Part shown: in pieces, positions 1 to 7,362 of the stretch
Layout of the letters: each line of letters opens with the position of its first letter
Position numbering within the stretch: position 1 is the first letter of the stretch
Position numbers and translations under genes: made by a program
From: CAZIVE01 sp964542435
GTDB lineage: Bacteria > Bacteroidota > Bacteroidia > Bacteroidales > Tannerellaceae
NCBI GenBank assembly: GCA_964542435.1
Contig: CAZIVE010000026.1
Location: 1-29,860, forward strand
Direction of reading: 5' to 3'
Length of the DNA stretch: 29,860 bases
The notes under the pieces: model-generated
What the model was told of the DNA's origin: nothing
Databases searched by the model: none
The model's input: only the letters and a program-made list of their open reading frames with translations

Positions 1-367
1 GAACAAACCTTTGTTTGAGATAGGTGGCAAAACCTATTCACAAAAGGATTTCACATCCTACGTGTTCCGTTTCCCATTCTCATCTAAGACGTATGCTGGG
101 GATTTTTTGAAAGATGTTTATTCATTATATTTACATGAGTCGTGCGTTTCTCTAGAGCAGGCCAACATGAAGAAGAATCATCCGGAGTTTGATCTCCTCA
201 TGCAGGAATACCGCGACGGCATTCTTCTGTTCGATGTCAGCAATAGAGAAGTTTGGAGCAAACCTGCTGCAGAACAGAAGCAGGCTGAGGAGGCTTGGGT
301 GAAACGTCTTACAGAGAAGTATCCTGTAGTCGTCAATTGGAAATTACTCGACAAACTGGGTAATTGA
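1..367 (+). CDS. Parvulin-type peptidyl-prolyl isomerase, C-terminal end (5' partial)
   Basis: The reading frame is open from the left edge (first full codon at base 2) to TGA at 365-367, so the start lies outside the window. The visible 121 residues resemble the C-terminal half of the periplasmic isomerases found beside SurA in Bacteroidales: a KPLFEIGGKTYSQKDF segment, then QEYRDGILLFDVSNREVW, then an ending of the type EAWVKRLTEKYPVVVN. No catalytic parvulin domain is visible, since it would lie upstream. The next gene, 96 bases on, is a second isomerase, which fits an envelope-protein folding operon. As I remember the family, a long segment normally separates the GILLFDVSNREVW block from the KYPVVVN ending; here they are nearly adjacent, so the protein may be shortened. 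Family assignment is by recalled similarity. Confidence 0.7.
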   Translation, partial: NKPLFEIGGKTYSQKDFTSYVFRFPFSSKTYAGDFLKDVYSLYLHESCVSLEQANMKKNHPEFDLLMQEYRDGILLFDVSNREVWSKPAAEQKQAEEAWVKRLTEKYPVVVNWKLLDKLGN

Positions 368-463
368 CGGCCGTCTCATGGCAATATGAGAATGAAATGA
401 TCTTGATGAGGTTGATTCGCGGCTTAAAAAACACGCCGCAGTTTGAAATAATAAAAGAATCTG

Positions 464-1828
464 ATGATGAAAAAGGTTTTGTTCATTATGCTTATGGTCT
501 CTTGTACGATCTCTATGTTCGCACAGGAGAATGTCATTGATGAGATCGTTTGGGTGGTTGGTGATGATGCGATTCTTCGTTCAGATGTGGAATCACAACG
601 TCTCTATATGCAAAATGAAGGTCAACGCTTCGATGGCGATCCATATTGCATCATTCCCGAACAGCTCGCCGTTCAAAAACTGTATCTTAACCAAGCAAAG
701 CTGGATAGTATCAAAGTAAGCGAAAGTTCCGTTATCCAGAGTGTTGAGCAATGGATGAACTACGCAACGAACCAGATCGGTTCCAAAGAGAAACTCGAAG
801 AGTATTTCGGCAAGAAGTATTCAGCTATCAAAGAGGAACGTAAAGATATGGTTGAAGAACAGCAGATCATCCAGCAACTGCAGCATAATCTTGTAGGCGA
901 TATCAAGCTCACACCATCAGATGTCCGCAATTATTATAATGATCTGCCGAAAGACAGTCTTCCAAATATTCCGACTAAGGTTCAAGTAGAAATTATTACC
1001 TTGGAACCACAGATCCCTTTTGAAGAGACTGACGCCATCAAGGCCCGCCTGCGTGATTTTACAGAACAGGCAACATCCGGCAAGATGGAGTTCTCAACGC
1101 TGGCCCGACTTTATTCAGAAGATCCTGAGTCAGCAGCTCGAGGCGGTGAATTGGGCTTCATGAGCAAGAGTCAGTTGCTCCCCGAGTTCGCCAATGTGGC
1201 ATTCAACCTTACGGATCCGAAACGAGTATCGCAGATCGTTCAGACAGAATATGGCTATCACATTATTCAGCTGATAGAAAAACGGGGTGACCGTATCAAT
1301 GTCCGTCATATTCTTTTGAAACCGAAAGTCTCCGAAAAAGAGATGACTGAAGCAACCTCTCGTTTGGATTCGATCTATCAGAATATCAACAATGGCAAAT
1401 TTAACTTTGAAGAGGCTGCTACCTATCTTTCTGCAGATAAAGACACACGTAATAATAAAGGTTTGATGGTTAACCAGTCTTACGAAAGTGAGAACTATAG
1501 TACACCTAAATTCGAGATGCAGGAGCTTCCTCAGGAGATAGGCAAAGTGGTTGATACATTGAAAGTAGGAGAGATCTCTCGTCCTTTCTCTATGATTACG
1601 TCTAAACAGCAGGAGGTTGTAGCTATCGTAAAACTGAAAGCACGTACCGAAGGACATGTAGCGAATCTGACAGACGACTACCAAGCCATCAAAACGATGG
1701 TCGAAACGCAGAAACGCAACCAGCTCCTTCAGAATTGGATCTTAAGTAAACAGAAGACGACCTACGTGCGCATAGCGGACGGCTGGCAGAACTGTGATTT
1801 TAAATATCCCGGATGGATTAAGAAATGA
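464..1828 (+). CDS. surA: SurA-like periplasmic peptidyl-prolyl cis-trans isomerase / chaperone
   Basis: This 454-residue protein is a predicted periplasmic chaperone that helps fold outer-membrane proteins. A signal peptide covers about residues 1-21 (Lys-Lys, hydrophobic core, cleavage near FAQ). An N-terminal SurA-like region (about 22-165) is followed by two parvulin domains, about 172-275 and 278-392. The first contains ARGGELGFMSK and EYGYHIIQLIEKRGD, and the second opens with INVRHILLKPK; both patterns are typical of parvulins. The C-terminus (TYVRIADGWQNCDFKYPGW) is like that of Bacteroidetes homologues. Two ATGs in tandem (464 and 467) could each serve as the start; no Shine-Dalgarno is present. 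The stop overlaps the start of the next gene by four bases (ATGA), which implies translational coupling with the OstA-like gene, a second envelope-biogenesis function. Family membership is firm; the symbol is by analogy. Confidence 0.88.
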   Translation: MMKKVLFIMLMVSCTISMFAQENVIDEIVWVVGDDAILRSDVESQRLYMQNEGQRFDGDPYCIIPEQLAVQKLYLNQAKLDSIKVSESSVIQSVEQWMNYATNQIGSKEKLEEYFGKKYSAIKEERKDMVEEQQIIQQLQHNLVGDIKLTPSDVRNYYNDLPKDSLPNIPTKVQVEIITLEPQIPFEETDAIKARLRDFTEQATSGKMEFSTLARLYSEDPESAARGGELGFMSKSQLLPEFANVAFNLTDPKRVSQIVQTEYGYHIIQLIEKRGDRINVRHILLKPKVSEKEMTEATSRLDSIYQNINNGKFNFEEAATYLSADKDTRNNKGLMVNQSYESENYSTPKFEMQELPQEIGKVVDTLKVGEISRPFSMITSKQQEVVAIVKLKARTEGHVANLTDDYQAIKTMVETQKRNQLLQNWILSKQKTTYVRIADGWQNCDFKYPGWIKK

Positions 1829-3633
1829 AAGGTGGATTCAAGTCAACACTTGTTGTTATCCTGTGTGTTCTGGCGGCGTGGGTCTTTGCCGAAGGATCGA
1901 TGTACGTCAATCCTCACCAATATCTGAAGCAAAACGTTCAGGTAAAAGCGAAGCCGCAACCACAGAACTTACCGCAAAACAATCTGTTGCAGAATCCAAA
2001 GAAATATGCACCTAAAGAAGGTACAAAGAAACATCCGGTTATTGATGATACACAAGCTTCTTTAAAGCCTACCGAAGAAGCTCAGGAAGCAGCCAAGAAG
2101 CAATCGGATAAAGCTGCAGCTAAACAAGGTAAGGGACACAATAAGAAATTGACTAAGGTCTACCTTGAACATGCTGACCTTCTCTCTTACGACAAACTCT
2201 TGAATCCTGATGCACAGATCTTGACGGGTAATGTATGTTTCCGTCACGACAATGCGTATATGCATTGTGATAGTGCTTTCTTCTACGAAGCAAGTAACTC
2301 CTTTGAAGCCTTCAATAATGTAAAAATGACGCAGGGCGATACGTTGTTTGTATATGGAAATTATCTTTTCTATGATGGAAATAGTCGTATTGCTTATCTT
2401 CGCGAGAATGTCCGCATGGTTGACCGCGATGTTACGCTCTTTACGGATAGTTTGAATTACGAACGGCTTCCTAATATCGGTTATTATTTCGATGGCGGTT
2501 TAATCGTGGATACGTTGAATCAGCTCTCTTCTTATTATGGACAGTATTCTCCGGAAACCAAACTTTGTGAATTCAATGATAGTGTTCGTCTTGACAATCC
2601 TGATTTCACTCTTTATTCGGATACGCTCCATTATAATACGATTACCAAGATAGCGACTATCTTAGGGCCGTCCGTCATTGCTACTGATAGCGGAACCGTC
2701 TATTCTTCGAGAGGCTGGTACGATACACAGAAAAACACGTCAGCGTTGTTGGATCGTTCCATTGTTTTCTCCGGCTCGCGAACATTGACCGGCGATACTA
2801 TTTATTATAATAAAGGAGAAGGAACGGGTGAAGTTCATGGAAATATGATCCTGGAAGATACCGTGAAGAAGGCGAAGCTGGAAGGTCAGTATGGTTTTTA
2901 CAATGAGAAAACCGATTATGCGATGGCAACTGACAGTGCATTGTTGAGAGAATACAGTCAAGGCGATACGCTTTATCTTCATGCGGATACATTGCGTTTG
3001 ATTACGATCGACTCGACGAAAAGAGATATATATGCATATCGAGGCGTTCGCTTTTACAGAAGTGATCTACAGGGAGTCTGTGATTCCATGATGTTCCAGA
3101 CGCAGGATTCTGTCCTTAGGATGTTTGACGATCCTGTCTTATGGAACGATCAATATCAGTTGTACGGCGATACGATAGAAGTCTATTTCCGAGATACGAC
3201 CGTAGATCATGTTCATGTGAAACGATATGCGTTTGCCATCGCACAGGTGGATACGGCGTCTTATAATCAGTTAAAGGGAGATGATCTGAAAGCCTATTTC
3301 GATGGGAAAACAGTCAACCAGATAGAAGTTTCAGGCAGCGCGGAATCCATATTTTATCCCGCTGAGAAGGATGGAAGCATGGTGGGACTGAATAAGACTC
3401 AAAGTGGATTCCTGACGATATGGCTGAAGGACAATAAACTTGATAAGCTGAAGATCTGGCCTAATCCTGTGGGGTCATTAACTCCTATTCCGGATTTGAC
3501 TCTTGCGGATAAGACCTTAAAGGATTTTTATTGGTATGATTATCTGAGACCGCTCAGTTCAGCAGATGTTTTCAAGGCTGTGAAGAAGAAAGCGGCAGAA
3601 AAGCCCAAGAGAAGCAATAAATTCGTACATTAG
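1825..3633 (+). CDS. OstA/LptA-like protein (lipopolysaccharide transport type)
   Basis: The product has 602 residues. A hydrophobic N-terminal segment (about 8-23) is a signal peptide or anchor. It is followed by a Lys/Pro/Gln/Ala-rich low-complexity linker (about 35-110) and then an extended beta-rich region with OstA-like repeats. The repeats show as recurring DTL/GDT motifs (GDTLFVYGNYLFYDG at about 171, LYSDTLHYN, LTGDTIYYNKGEG, QGDTLYLHADTL, YGDTIEVYFRD). LptA proteins form beta-jellyroll bridges that carry lipopolysaccharide across the periplasm. E. coli LptA is only about 185 residues, so this is a large multi-repeat form of the kind annotated as OstA-like in Bacteroidetes. It starts inside the stop of the SurA-like gene (ATGA overlap), so the two are probably made together. 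The role in LPS transport is inferred from the family. Confidence 0.75.
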   Translation: MKGGFKSTLVVILCVLAAWVFAEGSMYVNPHQYLKQNVQVKAKPQPQNLPQNNLLQNPKKYAPKEGTKKHPVIDDTQASLKPTEEAQEAAKKQSDKAAAKQGKGHNKKLTKVYLEHADLLSYDKLLNPDAQILTGNVCFRHDNAYMHCDSAFFYEASNSFEAFNNVKMTQGDTLFVYGNYLFYDGNSRIAYLRENVRMVDRDVTLFTDSLNYERLPNIGYYFDGGLIVDTLNQLSSYYGQYSPETKLCEFNDSVRLDNPDFTLYSDTLHYNTITKIATILGPSVIATDSGTVYSSRGWYDTQKNTSALLDRSIVFSGSRTLTGDTIYYNKGEGTGEVHGNMILEDTVKKAKLEGQYGFYNEKTDYAMATDSALLREYSQGDTLYLHADTLRLITIDSTKRDIYAYRGVRFYRSDLQGVCDSMMFQTQDSVLRMFDDPVLWNDQYQLYGDTIEVYFRDTTVDHVHVKRYAFAIAQVDTASYNQLKGDDLKAYFDGKTVNQIEVSGSAESIFYPAEKDGSMVGLNKTQSGFLTIWLKDNKLDKLKIWPNPVGSLTPIPDLTLADKTLKDFYWYDYLRPLSSADVFKAVKKKAAEKPKRSNKFVH

Positions 3634-3661
3634 CAGAAAATTAGTATAAATAAGAACAGAT

Positions 3662-3979
3662 ATGGCACTATTTTCATCATTCTACAATCCGCGTCACCCG
3701 CGTCAGTTTGATCACAAACCTATCTATTGGGATCCTCATAAGGAGGAAATCGATAAACGAGTTCGAAAGATCAAACGAGAGATGGGAATGGATGACGGAC
3801 AGGAATCACTTGAAGAATATAAGACTGAGATTAAAGGTTCGTTCGTAGAAGGGACGTCCCACCTGAAACGCAGTATCGATCGCGGTGACGAATCTCGCAG
3901 CCGTAATACGAGAAATGTGAGATTGGCTGTGATTATTGCTGTTTTGTTTGTCATCTTCTGGTATCTCTTCCTCAAGTGA
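3662..3979 (+). CDS. Small conserved protein with C-terminal membrane anchor, function unknown
   Basis: This 105-residue protein matches no family that I can name with a function. The first 43 residues are rich in aromatic, His and Arg residues (FYNPRHPRQFDHKPIYWDPH, then a basic KRVRKIKRE run). The middle is hydrophilic and charged. The last 18 residues (about 88-105) form a single hydrophobic segment ending in YLFLK, so it looks tail-anchored with its bulk in the cytoplasm. It sits 28 bases after the OstA-like gene and 10 bases before mutL, in the same orientation. I believe similar small proteins occupy this place in other Bacteroidales, which would argue that it is a real gene. Coding is also supported by its fit into the operon spacing. 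Its job could concern the envelope, given the upstream genes, but the sequence does not show it. Confidence 0.75.
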   Translation: MALFSSFYNPRHPRQFDHKPIYWDPHKEEIDKRVRKIKREMGMDDGQESLEEYKTEIKGSFVEGTSHLKRSIDRGDESRSRNTRNVRLAVIIAVLFVIFWYLFLK

Positions 3980-3989
3980 TTGTATTGGC

Positions 3990-5846
3990 ATGAGCGACAT
4001 TATTCATCTTTTACCCGATAACATAGCCAATCAGATAGCGGCAGGAGAGGTGATCCAAAGACCAGCTTCCGTCGTTAAGGAACTGATGGAGAATGCTGTC
4101 GATGCTGATGCTCATACCATTCAAGTTGTTGTAAAGGATGCAGGAAGGACGTTGATTCAGGTCATCGATGATGGCAAAGGAATGTCGGAGTCAGATGCTG
4201 TGTTGGCATTTGAGAGACACGCCACATCCAAGATCTCTACGGTGGATGATCTCTACGCATTGCATACGATGGGTTTCAGAGGCGAAGCACTTGCTTCAAT
4301 TGTTGCCGTGTCTCAAGTCGAACTTCGTACCAAACCACATGGAGCTGAGATCGGTACTTCGCTCAGCTTTACGGGTTCAAAGATGGAAGGATGTACGCCT
4401 GATGCTTGTGCCGAAGGCAGTAATTTTCAGGTGAAGAACATATTCTTTAATGTACCGGCAAGACGAAAATTTTTGAAATCGAACGAAGTCGAGCTTCGTA
4501 ATATTATCACTGAGTTCGAACGAGTCGCTCTTGTTCATCCTGATTTGAATCTCACTCTCATTCACAACGGTGCACAGATTCTGAATCTTCCGCAGTCTGT
4601 GCAGAGACAACGCATTCTGAATGTATTCGGAAAGTCACTTAATGACAAGCTTCTCAATATTAATGCCCAAAGTTCTCTGGCTACTATTTCCGGCTATGTA
4701 ACTACTCCAGATGCGGCTCGCCGTCGTGGTGCGTTTCAATATTTCTTTGTGAATGGACGTTTTATGAAACATCCGATGTTTCACAAAGCAGTAATGGAGG
4801 CATTTGAAGGACTGATTCCTGAGGGTGATTGTCCGGGCTATTTTATCTATTTCCAGCTTGACCCGTCTGAGATCGATGTGAACATCCATCCGACAAAGAC
4901 CGAGATTAAGTTTGAAAATGAACTTCCTATCCGTCAGATTCTGGTGGCTTGCATCAGAGAAGCATTGGCTAAACAGAGCGCCGTTCCCACAATAGATTTT
5001 CAGGATTCAGAGACAAATGCATCTTTGAAAAGTATTCCTGTTTATAATTCCTCCTCTCGTAACGTCACCAATTCGCTTCCGCCGATACAAGTTGATCCTA
5101 CCTATTCTCCTTTTGCTAATACGAAGAAGGAATCTAAAACCAAGGGCTTCGATTGGGAAAAACTGTACGAAAGTTTTACCGCTGAAAAAAATGAACTTCG
5201 GAAACCGGAGATGCAAGAGGAACAGCCTCATAAAGAATCATTGACATTCGATGACGATACGGAATTCGTTTCCGCTAAAGCCCTGTCCATTCAGAATTAT
5301 CAATACAAAGGGAAATATATTGTAACCGCTTTAGGTTCTGGATTGGCTTTCATCGATCAGCATCGCGCACATTTCCGTATCCTTTATGACCGATTCTTGG
5401 CTATGGTCTCCAAACGAGAAGGCGTTGTCGAACAGGAACTCTTTCCGGAAGTGATTGAATTTACGTCTTCGGAAGTCATTACGTTGCGCTCTATCTTATC
5501 CGATCTGCAAGGTGCTGGATTTGCTCTCGAAGACTTGGGCGATGATAAATGGTCAATAAATGGATTGCCCAATGGCTTGGGTAGAGTCAATGCTGTTTCG
5601 CTTCTTAAGGATATTGTTGCACAGACAATTGAAACAGAGTTAAATGCGACTCGTAAAATAGCTGAATCAATAGCCTTTTCTATGGCCAGTTCGGCTGCTA
5701 TTCCAGTCGGAAAGAAATTGATGTCGGAAGAGATAGATCAACTTATCGCCGATCTTTTCTCTTGTGCGAATCCCAATTTGACACCTGACGGTCAAACCAT
5801 TATCACGCTTATCTCGGATGAGGAACTTGATAAGCGTTTCAAGTAG
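3990..5846 (+). CDS. mutL: DNA mismatch repair protein MutL
   Basis: MutL links MutS mismatch recognition to strand removal. I place the start at 3990 (MSDIIHLLPDNIANQIAAGE), where family similarity begins; an in-frame ATG at 3936 would add 18 unrelated residues overlapping the previous gene. The 618 residues comprise a GHKL ATPase domain with ELMENAVDADA (31-41, catalytic Glu31 and Mg-binding Asn35), DDGKGM (60-65), RHATSK (76-81) and GFRGEA (95-100). A transducer domain follows with FVNGR and DVNIHPTKTEIKF (about 296-308), then a linker (about 330-430) and a C-terminal dimerisation domain (about 435-610). The endonuclease motif DQHA-x2-E-x4-E is degenerate here: DQHRAHFRILYD at 456-467 replaces both glutamates, and the usual CPHGRP block near the end reads NLTPDGQ. 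Latent nuclease activity is therefore doubtful. Confidence 0.95.
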   Translation: MSDIIHLLPDNIANQIAAGEVIQRPASVVKELMENAVDADAHTIQVVVKDAGRTLIQVIDDGKGMSESDAVLAFERHATSKISTVDDLYALHTMGFRGEALASIVAVSQVELRTKPHGAEIGTSLSFTGSKMEGCTPDACAEGSNFQVKNIFFNVPARRKFLKSNEVELRNIITEFERVALVHPDLNLTLIHNGAQILNLPQSVQRQRILNVFGKSLNDKLLNINAQSSLATISGYVTTPDAARRRGAFQYFFVNGRFMKHPMFHKAVMEAFEGLIPEGDCPGYFIYFQLDPSEIDVNIHPTKTEIKFENELPIRQILVACIREALAKQSAVPTIDFQDSETNASLKSIPVYNSSSRNVTNSLPPIQVDPTYSPFANTKKESKTKGFDWEKLYESFTAEKNELRKPEMQEEQPHKESLTFDDDTEFVSAKALSIQNYQYKGKYIVTALGSGLAFIDQHRAHFRILYDRFLAMVSKREGVVEQELFPEVIEFTSSEVITLRSILSDLQGAGFALEDLGDDKWSINGLPNGLGRVNAVSLLKDIVAQTIETELNATRKIAESIAFSMASSAAIPVGKKLMSEEIDQLIADLFSCANPNLTPDGQTIITLISDEELDKRFK

Positions 5847-5908
5847 CTTATACATCTATATATACGTATAACCGAAGAAAAATGATTTCCTAAGCTGGAA
5901 TGATGAAA

Positions 5909-5934
5909 AAAGAGCTTTGATTTCCATGCTCTTT
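5909..5934 (+). terminator. Possible terminator hairpin downstream of mutL
   Basis: AAAGAGC (5909-5915) and GCTCTTT (5928-5934) form a perfect 7-bp stem with a 12-base loop, 62 bases after the mutL stop. The tail after the stem is short and mixed (ATCACT), without a proper T-run, so termination efficiency is doubtful. Confidence 0.35.
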
Positions 5935-6245
5935 ATCACTATTGAGAAAGTCTATTGATATTTAATAAAATGACTATTGTCATAAACGCAGATTTCAATA
6001 TTTATAGTTTCAAATGACTGTAATCGAAATTGCCAAGGTCAATGGAATTCAAGTCCGCTGAACAGAGAAATTGACCGAAAGATTGAATCACAGAAGGCGA
6101 TCAAGTTCTTATTGAAAGAAATCGTTTTGTTAATTATTTATAATAACAATAAAATTATTCGTCTGTATAGAGATGAATCCTATGAAAATGGAATAACTTT
6201 GCCGCGTTTTCGCGCAGAGTAGACGAAAAAGTAATCATAGCGAAG

Positions 6246-6276
6246 GTTGTGGTTATGGAAAATAGTTGTATCTTTG
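6246..6276 (+). promoter_or_regulatory. Bacteroidetes-type promoter for the rpsL ribosomal cluster
   Basis: The -7 box TATCTTTG (6269-6276) fits the phylum consensus TAnnTTTG exactly. A -33-like GTTG (6246-6249) lies 19 bases upstream, within the usual 19-21 spacing, with one mismatch to TTTG. Transcription would begin near 6283, giving a leader of about 45 bases before the rpsL start. A second exact -7 box, TAACTTTG at 6194-6201, lacks a recognisable -33 partner and could be an alternative start. Confidence 0.55.
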
Positions 6277-6326
6277 CAGTCCGAACAAAAAAGAATATTA
6301 TCAAGATAGATTAAAAATAAGAAGAA

Positions 6327-6713
6327 ATGCCTACAATTCAGCAATTAGTTAGAAAAGGAAGGGAAACTCTTACGATTAAAGGCAAGTCACCTGCACTTGA
6401 TTCATGCCCACAAAGACGTGGCGTATGTGTACGTGTATATACGACAACGCCTAAGAAGCCGAACTCTGCAATGCGCAAGGTGGCGAGAGTACGTTTAACC
6501 AATGGCAAAGAGGTTAACTCTTACATTCCGGGAGAAGGTCACAATCTGCAGGAGCACTCAATCGTGCTTGTACGTGGTGGACGTGTGAAGGATCTTCCAG
6601 GTGTACGTTATCACATTGTTCGTGGAACTTTGGATACGGCTGGTGTCAACGCAAGAACACAGCGTCGTTCTAAGTACGGGGCAAAGAGACCGAAGGCTTC
6701 CGCTAAGAAGTAA
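6327..6713 (+). CDS. rpsL: 30S ribosomal protein S12
   Basis: S12 (uS12) lies at the decoding centre of the small subunit and influences translational accuracy. The 128 residues align along their whole length with the family: VRKGRETLTIKGKSPALDSCPQ, YTTTPKKPNSAMRKVARVRL, GEGHNLQEHS and GGRVKDLPGVRYH are all clear. Both lysines of the TPKKPNS loop (43, 44) and the lysine of GGRVKDLPG are present, so the usual streptomycin-resistance substitutions at those sites are absent. The basic C-terminus is normal. This is the first gene of the cluster and follows its own promoter rather than rpoC. The ATG at 6327 gives the canonical MPTIQQL start. Confidence 0.98.
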   Translation: MPTIQQLVRKGRETLTIKGKSPALDSCPQRRGVCVRVYTTTPKKPNSAMRKVARVRLTNGKEVNSYIPGEGHNLQEHSIVLVRGGRVKDLPGVRYHIVRGTLDTAGVNARTQRRSKYGAKRPKASAKK

Positions 6714-6802
6714 GATGATTCCTTTTCAGAAAATTTGAGAAACTAAAAATTTTGTATTACAAGCTGGTTTGAGTTATTTGGAACAGGCTATAGGTTGAGT
6801 AA

Positions 6803-6820
6803 ATGGTTCGGCGGAACCGT
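6803..6820 (+). promoter_or_regulatory. Hairpin in the rpsL-rpsG spacer, candidate S7 control site
   Basis: The 156-base spacer between rpsL and rpsG is the longest in the ribosomal cluster. It contains a compact hairpin with stem ATGGTTC (6803-6809), loop GGCG and stem GAACCGT (6814-6820), about 50 bases before the rpsG start. There is no T-run, so it is not an intrinsic terminator. In E. coli, S7 represses its own operon by binding the rpsL-rpsG intercistronic RNA; a similar role here is inference from position. Confidence 0.4.
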
Positions 6821-6869
6821 TGAAGACAATGAAGGCAACCAAGGAACAAAAACGTAATTTATTAAGACA

Positions 6870-7346
6870 ATGAGAAAAACAAAACCAAAAAAGAGACAGA
6901 TCCTCCCGGATCCAGTCTATGGTGATGTGAAGGTGACGAGATTCGTCAACCATTTGATGTATGACGGCAAGAAGAATACAGCATTTGCTATCTTCTATGC
7001 TGCATTGGACGCTGTTAAGGCAAAATTGCCTAACGAAGAAAAGTCAGCTTTGGAGATTTGGAAAGCTGCTCTTGACAACATCACTCCTCAGGTTGAGGTT
7101 AAGTCACGTCGTGTCGGCGGTGCTACTTTTCAGGTTCCTACTGAAATCCGTCCCGACCGTAAAGAGTCAATTTCAATGAAGAATTTAATCATATTCTCAC
7201 GTAAACGTGGTGGCAAGACGATGGCTGACAAGCTGTCGGCTGAGATTGTTGATGCTTACAACAATCAGGGTAACGCCTTCAAACGTAAAGAGGATATGCA
7301 CCGCATGGCTGAAGCAAACCGTGCATTTGCTCATTTTAGATTTTAA
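6870..7346 (+). CDS. rpsG: 30S ribosomal protein S7
   Basis: S7 (uS7) nucleates assembly of the 30S head and contacts E-site tRNA. The 158 residues match the bacterial family: MRKTKPKKRQILPDPVYGD at the start, FVNHLMYDGKKNTAF, PQVEVKSRRVGGATFQVP and the C-terminal RKEDMHRMAEANRAFAHFR. Length is normal. The leader before it is unusually long and structured, consistent with S7 feedback control known from other bacteria. fusA follows after 16 bases. Confidence 0.98.
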   Translation: MRKTKPKKRQILPDPVYGDVKVTRFVNHLMYDGKKNTAFAIFYAALDAVKAKLPNEEKSALEIWKAALDNITPQVEVKSRRVGGATFQVPTEIRPDRKESISMKNLIIFSRKRGGKTMADKLSAEIVDAYNNQGNAFKRKEDMHRMAEANRAFAHFRF

Positions 7347-7362
7347 TTAAGCTGAAGTAAAG

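Larger units (their letters stand above)
5847..6326. other. Intergenic region between mutL and rpsL
   Basis: This 480-base AT-rich stretch has no open reading frame with family resemblance and no tRNA-like fold that I could see. It holds a possible weak terminator for the mutL operon (5909-5934), a lone TAACTTTG box (6194-6201) followed by a small CGCG-TTTT-CGCG hairpin, and a better promoter (6246-6276) for the ribosomal cluster. The stretch from about 5940 to 6190 shows nothing that I can name. The gap marks the boundary between two transcription units. Confidence 0.7.

Noticed and set aside
1130..1684. 184-codon open frame on the - strand
   Set aside because: It lies wholly antisense to the SurA-like gene, whose parvulin motifs are clear, and its translation shows no family resemblance.
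3936..3989. Upstream in-frame extension of mutL
   Set aside because: The 18 extra residues overlap the preceding gene and have no similarity to MutL, which starts at MSDIIHLLPDN.
5940..6190. Possible hidden short gene in the mutL-rpsL gap
   Set aside because: Stops are frequent in all frames, the sequence is AT-rich, and no translated stretch resembles a known protein.
6201..6215. CGCG-TTTT-CGCG hairpin as a terminator
   Set aside because: The stem is only four base pairs with no T-run after it, and it follows a possible -7 box rather than a gene end.
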